DNA of 64,000 nucleotides, taken from the NCBI GenBank assembly GCA_944739405.2, contig OX123182.2, positions 55,369,183 through 55,433,182 on the forward strand, given 5' to 3'. The position numbers and the translations under genes are program-made. Origin of the DNA: Euclidia mi (lineage: Eukaryota > Arthropoda > Insecta > Lepidoptera > Erebidae). The notes under the pieces are model-generated. The model had not been told where the DNA came from. It saw only the letters and a list, made by a program, of their open reading frames with translations, and searched no databases. Within the stretch, counting starts at the first letter, position 1, and every line of letters starts with the position of its first letter. This document shows, piece by piece, positions 47,308 to 58,240 of the stretch.

Positions 47308-48699
47308 TGAATTTATTACCATTTTCTCATGAACACGTTTCAGTATTAAATTGAAATTCATATCAAATACTAGGGTCTATTATACCTTTAAGCTCTAACA
47401 AAATCAAACTTCTATGTCAACGCCATCAAAAGAAACAGCAATTTTACTATATTTTCAAACTCGCAACTAATGGCAAGTGACCTACAGGGTACTTCCCGTA
47501 AACTGAGATTCTTGAAATTTGGTACAAAGCGATGTCTTATAGCACAAATAAATGGAAAATTGCGAAAACCTTAAATTTTTAGTTGCATCATATATAAAAA
47601 TATTTGTTTTAATTTTAAAATTACTACCCCTTTCCCCATGAACGCGTAAAGTTATTAAATTGAAATGCATATCAAATACTCGGGTCTATTATACCTTTAA
47701 CCTGTAACAAAATCAAACTTCTATCTCAACGCAATCAAAAGAAACAGCAATTTTAGCATATTTTCAAACTCGAAACTACTGGCAAGGGAATCGAAACCTA
47801 CAGGGTACTTCCCGTAAACTTAGATTCTTGAAATTTGGTACAAACCAACGTTTTATAACACAGGTAAAAGGAAAAATTGCGAAAAGCGTAAATTTTTAGT
47901 TAAATCATTTAATTAAAAAAAATATTAAAATTACTAGCCCTATGAACGCATAGAGGTATTAAATTGAAATTCATATCAAATAATCAAATCTATAATATCT
48001 TCAATCTGTAACAGAATCAACTTAAGCCAACGCAATCAAAAGGTACAGCTGTTTATGCCGCAAATTTTCGCAAATTTTCGAAACTCACAAGGGAATCAAA
48101 ACCTACAGGGTACTTCCCGTGTACTTAGAATCTTGAAATTTGGTACAACGTCATTTCTAACATCACAGATTAAGGAAAATTTCCATAAATGTAAATTTTT
48201 TGTTACATCATAAAATTAAAACATTTGTAAAATTTTGAAGTTACTACCTCTTTCCTCATGAACGCGTAGAGTTATTAAATTGATATTCATATCAGATACT
48301 CAGGTCTATAACACCGTTAAGCTGTAATAAAATCAAAGATCAAACTTCTTTATCAACGCAAGCAACAGACACAGCAATTTAAACATATTTTCAAACTCGC
48401 AACTACTCGCAATGGAATCAATACCTATAGGGTACTTTCCGTGAACTCAGAATCTTGAAATTTGGCACGAAGCAAACTCTTATAGCACAAATAAAGGAAA
48501 AATTGCTTAAAACATTGTATATATTTATTTATTTTATTTATAGTCTCACGCCTGTATCCCCGAAAGGGTAGGCAGAGGTGTAAATATTACACCCACATTT
48601 CGCCAATAGGGGGCGAGCCTATTGCCGTTCCCGGGCACATCACCAGACTCTGAGGCTTCTACTGAGTATTCGGAAAAACCCAGTAATACTTTTGCCCGA

Positions 48700-51046
48700 A
48701 AATGTTAGAAGAAGTATGATTGATTTTGTGATAGTAGATGAAGGATTGAGAAAGAATGTGTTGGATACAAGAGTATATCGAGGGATCGGCATCCACACAG
48801 ACCACTTCTTGGTGTTGAGCCGGATAAGTGAGCTCTTTAAAGGATGGCGACATCGAGAGCATAATGAAAATAGGGTCTTGGAAAGAATAAAAGTTGAAAA
48901 TCTACAAGAGAAAGATGTGAAAGATGAGTATAAACGAAGATTGATAGCAAGATTTGAGAGATTCGATGGCATAAATGATATGGAAGAATTATGGCAGGCC
49001 TTTAAAGAAGAGGTAGTATGTGTAGCGTCTGAAGTATGTGGTATGATCAAGAGAAGGAAAATACGAAAGGTTAAGAATACATGGTGGGACAAGGATGTAC
49101 AATCAGCAGTGTCAGAGAAGAAGAAAGCTTGGTCAGATTGGTTGGCTGCCAGAGCAAATGAAAGAATGGGAAAAGCAACGAGTCTAGACATAGATGAAGC
49201 AAAAAAGGAGTTTGTTAGGTCAAAAAGAATAGTGAAAGAAATGGTTAAAAGGAAAAAAGAGGAAAAGAAAGATGAGTTTGATAGCAGATTATCTGACGAT
49301 TTCCAGAGGAACATTAAGTTTTTCTGGAAATCCGTTCGTGCAGTTCGAGGAAGAACTCAATCCTCAGAACACACATCCATCAGAGACGAGAATGGAAGTA
49401 TAGTAAATGGTGAATTGTGCGTGCTGAAAAGATGGAAAGAGTATTTTGAAAGTTTATTCGAAAGAACGGCGATAAAGACACCGATAGCTGAAGTGAATTG
49501 TAATGATAGCAATGATGAAAGCGTTATTGGCGTGGATGAGATCGTGAAGGCACTGGGAAGTATGAAAGTAGGTAAGGCTGCAGGATATGATAGGATTACA
49601 GTCGAAATGCTGAAGGCTGGACAGGGCATCATAGTTGGTCAGTTGCAGCGGTTATATAACTTGTGTTGGAACACCGGCCGAGTACCTAATGACTGGACCA
49701 CAGCTGTAGTTGTGCCTCTTTATAAAGGAAAAGGCTCGCAACAAGACTGCAAAAACTATAGAGGCATTAGCCTTCTCAGCATTGTTGGCAAATTGTATGC
49801 AAAGGTACTTATTAAAAGAGTTATGGAAGTAACCGACAAGAAAATATGGGATGTACAAGCGGGATTCCGAAAGGGTATGGGATGCACGGATCAGGTTTTT
49901 TCCTTGCGAAGCATAGCCGGAAAATTTTTGGCCAAAGGTCAAAAGGTCTATTGCGCATTCGTGGATTTGGAAAAGGCTTACGATAAAGTGGTGAGGAATG
50001 AAATGTGGTCGGTGCTGTCAATGAATGGGGTGGACAGCAGCCTCATTCGAGCTCTGAAATCCCTTTATGAGGATTCTAGAGCTTGTGTGAGGATAAACGG
50101 GGCATACACTGACTGGTTTACCATCGATAAAGGTGTTAGACAGGGATGTGTAGCGTCGCCGTGGCTGTTTAACCTCTTCATGGACAGTTGTTTGCAAGAT
50201 TTAAAACATAGTGACTGCGGATTAAGGATGAATGGGTTACTCGTCAAATGCCTCCTTTATGCTGATGATCAGGTTATACTTGCATCTTCAACGGAGGAGT
50301 TGCAGGAGATGGTAACAATCATGCATCGTGCGTTAGAAAGGAAAGGAATGAAAGTGAATGTAAGTAAAACGAAAGTTATGGTTTTTGAAAAAGAGGAATG
50401 CGTTACGGCTTGTAATGTTTTGATCGATGGACAGCGAGTGGAACAAGTGAATGAGTTTGTTTACTTAGGTACATTGTTTACAAGAGATGGTAAGAATGAA
50501 GCAGATATTGAAAGGAGAGTTAATGCAGGTAATTGTGTGAATGGAGCTCTGAAGGCGTTTATGAACAGTCAAAACGTGTCCAAAAAGGCACGTTTGGCTG
50601 TACATAGAGGTGTGTCAGTGCCTACCCTTATGTATGGTAGTGAAAGTTGGGTATGGCAGAAGAGATTTGAAAGTAGAATAAATGCTGTAGAAATGAGAGC
50701 ACTGAGAAGTATGTGTGGTGTTTTTTTGACCGACAGAGTAAAGAATTGTGTGATACGAGAGTGGTGTGGGGTAAAAGAAGATGTAGTGACAAGCATTGAG
50801 AAAGGCATGTTAAGATGGTTTGGGCACATGGAGAGGATGGATGACGATAGACTGACAAAGAAGATATATCAGGCTAGTGTGAATGGGACAGGACAAAGGG
50901 GAAGACCTAGGAGAACGTTCTCTGACCAGATTGGAGACATCCTGAAAAAAGGACAACTCAGAAGTACCCTTAACAGAAGAGCATGCATGAGAAACTTGAT
51001 GGGAGTGAGTGAAGCAAGTGAGGTATGTCAGGATCGTTGCAAATGA
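48700..51046 (+). CDS. RTE-like LINE ORF2 C-terminal part: endonuclease end, RT, C-terminal domain
   Basis: An uninterrupted frame of about 780 codons. The first codons upstream of 48700 come from the split SINE, so this is a truncated ORF rather than a natural start. Numbering the 784-residue frame from 48692: endonuclease end (SMIDFVIVDEGL, DHFLVLSRI) at 8-46, linker to about 290, GKAAGYDRITVEML at 294-307, motif A Asp at 425 (AFVDLEKAYDK), GVRQGC at 481-486, YADD at 523-526, and GMLRWFGHMERMD in the C-terminal region. All visible RT residues are intact. It cannot make a complete protein without the missing endonuclease N-terminus. Confidence 0.88.
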
Positions 51047-51115
51047 CGTTCCGTAGTCTCTGCCTACCCCTCCGGGAAACAGGCGTGAGTCTATGTATGT
51101 ATGTATGTATGTATG
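48700..51115 (+). mobile_element. RTE-like LINE, 5'-truncated, 13-bp target-site duplication
   Basis: The LINE starts abruptly inside the endonuclease and ends in GTCTCTGCCTACCCC, ACAGGCGTGAGTCTATG and (TATG)n. The 13-mer TACTTTTGCCCGA occurs at 48687-48699 and 51116-51128, flanking the insertion within the SINE. The intact duplication and open frame suggest a young insertion. The 5' half of the endonuclease is missing. Confidence 0.92.
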
Positions 51116-51353
51116 TACTTTTGCCCGACCGGGGAATCGAACCCGGGACCTCCGATCAGCAGTCGCATACGCTAACCATGGACCACGGAGGCAGACTTAT
51201 GCTTCAAAAAATTATTAAAAATATAATTAAATTATTTTTAATAATTTTAAAGGTGCTACCCCTTTCTTCATGAACCCGTGGGGGTATGAAATTGAAATTC
51301 ATATCAAATGCTCAAGTCAAAACTAAAGGTTATTTTCATCGATATAGAATCTT

Positions 51354-51926
51354 TTTTTCTTATTTTCGCTGTGGAAATGTACTTATTTACGCACGTATGT
51401 GGGAATCGATGGTTGGTGTGCAAGGCCATAATACCCACTAAAACGACAGCACATATTTCAACGCCATTTTGGGGGCGCCAGTGGGTCACGTTAGCATTCT
51501 ACCCTGACACCCCGGTGGATAGCCTAAAGGCCACAACCTTCTTGGCGGTGGATGAAGTTGTTGGGCTCCGCCGCCTAAACACCCAGCGGCCGCAGAGGAT
51601 AGGGAGGACGGCCACCTGACAACACGGCATCTCCTGTTCCACTGCGGCCCCACCGCGTTGCAACAATGGTGTGCCCCCATTTGCTCGCGGGAGATAGGGC
51701 GCGCGGCAACGCAACACCGACACGCCTCTCTTCCCGCGACCGCGCCAGACTGCGAGGGACAGACAGAACTGTCCCCCGCACCCGCACCTCTCGACGCATC
51801 CTGCGCAGGCCTCCTCCAAGCCCACGCAGAGCGTCATCTCCCGGGATCTCTCTTAGTGCTACTGCGGGTGTCAAAGCCACGGTTAGTAAGCCCACCAACC
51901 ACGACAAGGTGGAGATCCCACTTATC
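51354..51926 (-). mobile_element. GC-rich retroposed segment with 9-bp target-site duplication
   Basis: The 573-bp insert interrupts a unit of the multi-unit repeat. TAGAATCTT occurs on both sides (51345-51353 and 51927-51935). The left end is a T-rich run, the signature of a poly(A) tail on the minus strand. The body is markedly GC-rich compared with the host sequence. Frames of about 110 codons exist on both strands without recognisable domains. It is probably the 5'-truncated 3' end of an unidentified LINE. Confidence 0.7.
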
Positions 51927-52669
51927 TAGAATCTTGAAATTTGGCATAAAGCAACGTATTATAGCACATAGGAAAAAAATTGAAAACCCAAAATTTTTAG
52001 TTACATCATATATTTTTTTACATAATTATAAAATAGCTACAGGTTTGTACGGAACCCTCGGTGCGCGAGTCCGACTCGCACTTGACCGGTTTATTTAGAT
52101 ATATTAGGCTCTTCATCACGATATCCTAAATATATTATATATATTTAGGGGTGACGTCACGGACGTTAAGTCAGCCGTAAGCTTTTTATTGTCAAGTTGT
52201 GTTTATAAAATAAAAAACCGTTCAATTCATAACCATTTATACGTTAAAATATTGGTTTCAGTGCAATATATAGCAACTACTGTTATACAACATTAATGTG
52301 CAGTGGAAATTCTAAAAACTAACTAAAACTAAATACTAAATAAAAGTGACCTTAATTCTACCCGAATTTAAAAATAGTCAAAGTAAAATACTGAAAATAC
52401 AGAAAAAACATACAGTGTTTTGTGTTGCAAGTGTGCGGACTGCCAGCCCTAGTATTGGCGTGGGCTGTTTATCTTCCCGCGCTGAAAGATACTCCTGTAA
52501 ACACTATAGATTTAAATATTGAGGACAGCGACATCTATTTGTTTAGTACTGTACTTCTACATATAAGATACCACTGAGAGATTAAATAGGTTCAGGAATA
52601 CTGCCATCTATCCGTCTGCGCCAGGATTAACATAGATCGATATAGTTCAGCACCTGAGTAATTGTAACG

Positions 52670-53665
52670 ATGCCGGGACTAAAGTGTGGCGCCTGTAGTA
52701 AATTTATGACACCAGCAGATGGCGTTAAATGCAATAAATGCAACATTGTTTACCATCGCTCGTGTGTGGCTTTGCCACAGGTGGGTACCCCAGCTGCCGC
52801 ATGGTACTGTCCTGAATGCAAAAGGAGGACAAAAAATCTACCTCGGACTGACGAACCATCGAAGTCACCGCCTGTAAGTGAAGCTGTCACGCAGGAGGCA
52901 TTCACTGGCATCGGGCAGGAGCTGAGCCGATTTCGAGAGGAACTGCGTTCTGTAAGGGAAGAGTTTCAGGCCTTCCGAGCAGAGATGGCAGAACTGAGGA
53001 CTCTTAGCGCTCGTTTTGACAGCCTGGAGAAGCGCGTCGAACTCCTGGAGCAATCAAATAGCAGCCAAGGAAGGATGTGCTCTACAGACCTTGAAGAGGT
53101 TGTAACCCAACTAAAGCTCGATCTCAATGAACGTGACCAACAACTCCTTGCCAACGATATTGAGATCACCAACATCCCAGAGAGCAACGGTGAAAACCTT
53201 CTTCACACTATGGGTCTCATAGCTACCAAATTGGGTGTAGCTATTGAGGACCGTGATATAGTGAGCATACATCGTGCTGGTGGGCGATATCTAAATGTGA
53301 CTGACTCATCGGGTCCTACTGAAAGCCGCCCGCGTGCCGTTGTCGTCCGACTTATACGGAACGACCTACGGAACACCATATTAAGAGCGGCTCGAGTACG
53401 TCGTGGTGCTGATACTTCTGGTCTGAATCTTCCCGGACAGCCAAAGAGATTTTATGTCAACGAGCGCCTTACCAAGCGAAACAGAGCGTTATTTCGTCAA
53501 GCGAGGGAAGCCGGGTTGCGTTGTGGGTGGAAGTTTGTCTGGACCAACAGGGGCAGAATATTTGCCCGGAAAACACCCGGCGATGACGTCTGCCCCATAC
53601 GTAGCGAGGCTGACATCATGCACACGTTCGGCGCTGGAACTGGAATACAAAATAAAACAACATAA
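52670..53665 (+). CDS. CR1-type LINE ORF1, PHD-type zinc finger and coiled coil
   Basis: A 331-residue protein. Residues 5-52 form a PHD-type finger with Cys and His ligands in order (CGAC, KCNKC, YHRSC, YCPEC). A coiled coil follows at about 75-165. The C-terminal third (about 200-310) includes RPRAVVVRLIRNDLRNTILR and KRFYVNERLTKRNRALFRQA, resembling the nucleic-acid-binding C-terminus shared with baculovirus FP-like proteins; that recognition is from memory. ORF1 proteins of this type bind element RNA. The ATG is the first after the 5' UTR and the frame has no lesions. Confidence 0.88.
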   Translation: MPGLKCGACSKFMTPADGVKCNKCNIVYHRSCVALPQVGTPAAAWYCPECKRRTKNLPRTDEPSKSPPVSEAVTQEAFTGIGQELSRFREELRSVREEFQAFRAEMAELRTLSARFDSLEKRVELLEQSNSSQGRMCSTDLEEVVTQLKLDLNERDQQLLANDIEITNIPESNGENLLHTMGLIATKLGVAIEDRDIVSIHRAGGRYLNVTDSSGPTESRPRAVVVRLIRNDLRNTILRAARVRRGADTSGLNLPGQPKRFYVNERLTKRNRALFRQAREAGLRCGWKFVWTNRGRIFARKTPGDDVCPIRSEADIMHTFGAGTGIQNKTT

Positions 53666-53986
53666 TAGTTTGTATAATTTTTACTTGCAGCTTGTTATTT
53701 ACTACAATACCATACATTACATACATATCTGGTTATTGTTGGACATAAGCATAATTTACAAGATAAATGCCAAGTATAAATTAGTCAAGAATTTCAGAAT
53801 ACATTTAATATTATGGTCATCTAAATTTATTTTATTTTATTTGTTTTTATGCGAGCGCCTTGTGGGGTTTCGTGTGTGTATGAGCACTATGCTCCTAAAA
53901 TGTATTGTATGTATATTACAGAATAATTTTGTGTCTTATTTTAAATTGCGTTATTTGCAACCACATAGTAGCTATATTGTGTATCA

Positions 53987-56827
53987 ATGACGAAAAATAA
54001 ATGGTTAAAGTTAGGTCTTTTCAATGCGGGCTCTCTTGCTACTGGACAAGATGAATTTATTTTGGCTATGCATTGCCACTCGGTGGATATAATGGCAATA
54101 AATGAGACATGGCTACGAGTGGGAGAGGATGGTAGAGCTCCGGCTGTGCAGGGTTACCACCTTAAACACGTACCTCGTCCGCTGAGTGTGCGTGGGGGCC
54201 GTGGTGGGGGAGTGGCTTTTTATGTTAAGTACGGTGTGCGTGTACGTGTTTTGGCTCATCCGGATGACGCACAGGTCGAACAACTATGGTTGAGCATAAC
54301 CTTAAACAAAAAGAAACTACTTGTTGGCACCGCGTATCGCCCGCCATGGCTGGATCTGACCTGTTTTATTGACTCCATGACAGCGAGCATTAGCGCCTTA
54401 GCCCCATATGACAATATTATACTCCTAGGGGATTTTAATGTCAATATGTTAGACAAGGATACGTCTAAATATAGGCGGCTGGCAGACTTTATACTTTACT
54501 GTGGACTTGAGCAAATAGTGAACACGCCGACACATTTCACTCAGGAGAGCAGTTCACTTATAGACCTAATTTGCACAGATGCCCGTTATAGAAAAGTATG
54601 TGTGGATCATATTGATGAACTGGGCCATCACTCTTTTGTGACGTGTGAACTTTTAATAAAAAAAGATAAACCACAGCATAGAATAGTGAAATATCGACCA
54701 TTCAAAAATATAGTTTTTGAGAACTTCACTAGCGACCTAGATTACATTCAATGGGATTACATATGTGGGACAGGGCATGTGGATAATATGGTCGCTGTCT
54801 TTAGTCAAAATATCTTACAACTATTTGACGCACACGCCCCTTTAGTGGTTAGGGATTTCCGTGGCCCTGCAACCCCTTGGATAACGGACACAATTAAAGA
54901 AATGTTCAGACTGCGTAATGATGCGCGTAATCGATATCACGTTTCTAAAATGGACAGCCACAAAGATTATTATCTCCAACTAAAACGCCAAGTCAAGGAA
55001 TCCTTACATGCCGAAAAAAGAGCCTATTTTAATAAAAATATTAACGATAAAATACACGATCCCAAAAGCTTGTGGAATAATTTAAAAAAACATGTATACC
55101 AATCTAATCAGGCGACTACTTTGCCATGTCACTTACACGACCCACAAGCAATAAACACAGCTTTTCTGGACGTTCCCGGCAGTCCACATGTGTCCATCTC
55201 TCAGTTAACTTTTTACGAATTTCATAGTTTCGGAAAATCAGTGTTCTCGCTAAAAACTGTCGATCAAGACGTTATTTTGAAAATAATTAAAGGTATTACC
55301 ACAAATGCTCAGGGAATAGACGGTATCTCCATTGAGATGTTGAAGCTCACACTACCACAAAGTCTTGCTGCGATAACAGATATCATAAATACATCTATCA
55401 GTACAAATACGTTTCCTGAGCAATGGCGTTGTGCAAAAGTCTTGCCATTACCTAAAAATAATACCCCTCGGACTTACAAAGACCTGCGTCCGATAAGCAT
55501 ATTGCCTTGCTTGTCCAAGGTTCTGGAGAGGGTTGTATACTTACAAATGACGGCATATCTGGAATCAAACAACATTCTACCAGAATTACAATCTGGTTTC
55601 AGACGGGGACGTGGTACGGCAACGGCTCTAGCGGATGTGGTGGGTAATATTATAGCAGCGCGGGACAGAGGGGAAGGTACTATACTGGCATTATTAGATT
55701 ACTCCCGTGCTTTTGACGCCATAAATGTTCCCCTGTTACTTTCAAAGTTAAAATATTATGGTTTTAGTGAAAGTGCAGTCAAATGGTTCAATGGCTATTT
55801 GACAAACAGATCGCAGTACGTCGAGATACAGAGGGAAGATGGTACTTCAATATCATCCCCTCCCCAATCTGTATCCCGAGGAATCCCACAGGGATCCATC
55901 CTTGGACCTTTGCTGTTCATCATATACACTGCTGATATTACAAAATGTTTGACAGATTGCCAATATCACATGTATGCGGATGACCTACAATTATATGTCT
56001 CATTTAAAGCGGAAGATACGACTGCTATGGCATTAAAAATCAATAAAGTTCTGGAGGAGGTGGTCAGATGGTCTGAGAAAAATTGCCTGGTTTTAAATCC
56101 ACTGAAATCAAACTACATGATATTGGGCAGTAAAAAACAGATAAATGATATTTTATTAGCTAAGCCCGTAATAAATGTTAAAGGGGTTGAAATATCAAGA
56201 GTAGAATCGGCGTGTAACTTAGGCTTGATAATTGACCAGGAACTTCATTTCGAAACGTATATTAGCAATGTTGCAAAAAATTGTTTTTATAGATTAAAAT
56301 TACTTTATAGGTTTAGAAATTATTTATGTGTTGCATTGCGAAAGAGGTTAGTCGACAGCCTGGTGTTGGCAAAATTTAATTATATGGATGTTGTGTATGG
56401 TCCATGTTTGCTGTCTAGAACCACCCGACTGATACAACGGGTTCAAAATGCTTGTGCCAGGTTCTGCCTCGATATCCCACGTCGTAGCCATGTCACACCG
56501 TACATAAATCAAGCCAATATTTTAAAAATGGCAGCGCGACGGCAGCTTCACTTGGCTACGCTATTATTTGGAGTCGTAAACACACAAAAGCCGTTGTACC
56601 TGTTTAATAAGTTAAGTTGGAGACAGGACCACTATTCGTACTCCACTCGTTCCACTTCCAACCCGCTCACAATGCCAAAGTATAAGACAACAGCATTTCG
56701 GGGCTGTTTCAAATATTCCGCCACGCGTTGCTGGAACGATTTGCCTCCCCCATTGAGATCACTAAAAACAAAAGCAAGTTTTAAATTTCACTTAAAAAAT
56801 AGTCTTTTATCAAAACAAAAATCATAA
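53987..56827 (+). CDS. CR1-type LINE ORF2: AP endonuclease plus reverse transcriptase, intact
   Basis: An uninterrupted 946-residue frame. Endonuclease, residues 1-225: catalytic Glu in NETWL (40), YRPP at 116-120, GDFNVN at 148-153, SLIDLI at 190-195 and GHHS at 213-216. Reverse transcriptase, about 420-700: NTFPEQWRCAKVLPLP, DLRPISILPCLSKVLE, motif A Asp 571 (LLDYSRAFD), GIPQGSILGPLLF at 632-644, and YADD at 663-666. A C-terminal domain follows with FNYMDVVYGPCLLSR and RCWNDLPPPLR. The protein nicks the target and copies element RNA there. All expected catalytic residues are present, so the copy may be competent. Confidence 0.93.
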   Translation: MTKNKWLKLGLFNAGSLATGQDEFILAMHCHSVDIMAINETWLRVGEDGRAPAVQGYHLKHVPRPLSVRGGRGGGVAFYVKYGVRVRVLAHPDDAQVEQLWLSITLNKKKLLVGTAYRPPWLDLTCFIDSMTASISALAPYDNIILLGDFNVNMLDKDTSKYRRLADFILYCGLEQIVNTPTHFTQESSSLIDLICTDARYRKVCVDHIDELGHHSFVTCELLIKKDKPQHRIVKYRPFKNIVFENFTSDLDYIQWDYICGTGHVDNMVAVFSQNILQLFDAHAPLVVRDFRGPATPWITDTIKEMFRLRNDARNRYHVSKMDSHKDYYLQLKRQVKESLHAEKRAYFNKNINDKIHDPKSLWNNLKKHVYQSNQATTLPCHLHDPQAINTAFLDVPGSPHVSISQLTFYEFHSFGKSVFSLKTVDQDVILKIIKGITTNAQGIDGISIEMLKLTLPQSLAAITDIINTSISTNTFPEQWRCAKVLPLPKNNTPRTYKDLRPISILPCLSKVLERVVYLQMTAYLESNNILPELQSGFRRGRGTATALADVVGNIIAARDRGEGTILALLDYSRAFDAINVPLLLSKLKYYGFSESAVKWFNGYLTNRSQYVEIQREDGTSISSPPQSVSRGIPQGSILGPLLFIIYTADITKCLTDCQYHMYADDLQLYVSFKAEDTTAMALKINKVLEEVVRWSEKNCLVLNPLKSNYMILGSKKQINDILLAKPVINVKGVEISRVESACNLGLIIDQELHFETYISNVAKNCFYRLKLLYRFRNYLCVALRKRLVDSLVLAKFNYMDVVYGPCLLSRTTRLIQRVQNACARFCLDIPRRSHVTPYINQANILKMAARRQLHLATLLFGVVNTQKPLYLFNKLSWRQDHYSYSTRSTSNPLTMPKYKTTAFRGCFKYSATRCWNDLPPPLRSLKTKASFKFHLKNSLLSKQKS

Positions 56828-57684
56828 CAAGCATAATAAACATGTGAAACATGTATTACTTACGTAATGGTTGTGATCTGCGGACGAGGTACGTAGGTAT
56901 CTCGACGGTCAGGCAGCGCGAGGCGGCTAGTTTATAAATTATTATTATTGTTACTATTGTGTCACTCAGGCCTGATGGTTGAAAGTGTGACGAATTTTAC
57001 TGATACAACATTCTGTAATTGGTCAATATAACACTGTGAACACTGGCAAACTTATTATATATATATTAAACTGTCCATTTTTTATGTGTGTATTATGTAA
57101 ACAATGATTACATCGCGCGCGCCGCGCGCGGTCTAGTGCGCTGGTAGTATGCGACGCGCGATGCGCCGCGTTCTGCGGACCGCTCGCCCGCGCCCGCGCC
57201 CGCACCCTTGCATAATAATTTTATTAGGTATGCATTGAATATTGGATGTGATACATACGCCGACTTAATTACGGAGTGGTTAAGTCGGCGTATCTATTAT
57301 GTATTTTTTATGTAGCTTTATTTTTATTATTTTGTTTTATAACCACTGCTTTTTAATCCTGTTTTTGTGTACGTATTTATTGTTTTGTCGTTTGGATAAA
57401 AATGTATAAATTGTTTACACATTTTTATCTAAACTCACTTGCTAGATTACATACTTTTGTCTATTTTTATTTTTCTTAGTATTATTGTGCTGATTAACGT
57501 CCGTGCGACATTTAAGGTGCACACAGAATACCAGCGTTGTATTGTGGATACTACCACAATGCAACATTAAAGCTGAGTGTGCACCTATATGTCACAGATT
57601 AATCTTAAGGCTTGCGATGTTTTATTTTATATGTTACATTTTCTGTGTTCTGTGACAAATAAATAGTTTTTCTTTCTTTCTTTC
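56828..57684 (+). other. 3' UTR of CR1-type LINE with hairpins and TTTC tail
   Basis: Contains a GC-rich palindromic patch (57112-57131), a perfect hairpin with 14-bp arms at 57255-57268 and 57280-57293, and a nested pair of inverted repeats: outer arms AGGTGCACAC (57515-57524) and GTGTGCACCT (57577-57586), inner arms ATTGTGG (57541-57547) and CCACAAT (57554-57560). It ends in ACAAATAAATAG and a short TTTC repeat. These structures could serve recognition by the reverse transcriptase, but that is untested. Confidence 0.65.
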
Positions 57685-58059
57685 CTATATCCCGAACGAG
57701 TACGCGAATTAGAAACTTTTTCGGAACATTTCTTATTAGTTATGTGCGCAAAAGTTCTTTGGGCGTTTACAGAAAGTAACTTGATTTCTGTTTGTGCTTA
57801 CTTTGAAATATAAAACAATATATTACAGACGCTATATCTGAACACTTTTGTTCTTATTAACTTACACATGGCTTTGGTATGATTTTCAGATAGTATGATT
57901 TCTGAGGAAGCTTTAGGTCTTTTACAATTCACACGGTCAGAGTCTAGTATTTTTATTAAACAATCTTACGTAAAGATTTCAACAGTTTGTTTCCCCATAT
58001 CATTCACTGTCATAAAAGGTGACTAAAGAAAACACACCATGCAAATAATATCTTCGCAC

Positions 58060-58240
58060 CCCCAGGACGTAGTGGAGGGCGCCCTCCAGCTAGGTGGAGT
58101 AACGTTACACGTATATGCAAAGTGGCTGGCAGCGGCTGGACACGAAAAGCTGAAAATCTTGCTTAGTGGTACGCCATTGAAGAGGCCTATATCCAGCAGT
58201 GGACTACGGCAGGCTGATGATGATGATGATGAAATAATAT
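58060..58240 (+). pseudogene. RTE-type LINE C-terminal remnant with (GAT)n tail
   Basis: Degenerate coding reads PPARW, KVAGSGWTRKAE and EEAYIQQWTTAG in the order of the RTE C-terminus seen at 9612-9790, followed by a short (GAT)n run. Frame damage and substitutions are extensive. Confidence 0.65.

Larger units (their letters stand above)
48513..51199 (-). mobile_element. tRNA-derived SINE split by a LINE insertion
   Basis: The minus-strand SINE is in two parts. Its AT-rich tail and body are at 48513-48699 (CTCACGCCTGTATCCCC to CTTTTGCCCGA). Its tRNA-like head is at 51129-51196 (ATCGAACCCGGGACC to GGACCACGGAGGCAG). Joined, the parts follow the SINE at 8198-8418. Similar words TGCTTAAAA (48504) and TGCTTCAAAA (51200) flank the whole and may be a mutated target-site duplication in the host repeat. 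Confidence 0.88.
46760..52093 (-). repeat. large multi-unit dispersed repeat carrying nested insertions
   Basis: Marker words TTGAAATTTGGTAC (or close variants) recur near 46973, 47512, 47829, 48134, 48454 and 51933, about 305-320 bp apart once insertions are removed. The right end is ACGGAACCCTCGGTGCGCGA and GACTCGCACTTGACCGGTTT, the reverse of the start of the plus copy at 43243. Three insertions interrupt it: a SINE (47087-47307), a SINE itself split by an RTE-like LINE (48513-51199), and a GC-rich retroposed segment (51354-51926). No protein is encoded by the units. Confidence 0.8.
52100..57684 (+). mobile_element. near-complete CR1-type LINE with two open ORFs
   Basis: The element has a 5' UTR (52100-52669, boundary uncertain), ORF1 with a PHD-type zinc finger, a 321-bp spacer, ORF2 with endonuclease and RT, and a 3' UTR of about 850 bp ending in TTTTTCTTTCTTTCTTTC. 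Both ORFs are uninterrupted. No target-site duplication was found, so the outer boundaries remain approximate. Confidence 0.85.

Noticed and set aside
51499..51907. Overlapping Arg/Gly-rich frames on the minus strand
   Set aside because: They reflect GC-rich composition of a retroposed segment; frames of similar length exist on the plus strand.
53454..53990. 178-codon frame between ORF1 and ORF2 of the CR1-type LINE
   Set aside because: It overlaps ORF1 in another frame and then crosses the AT-rich spacer; no domain is visible.
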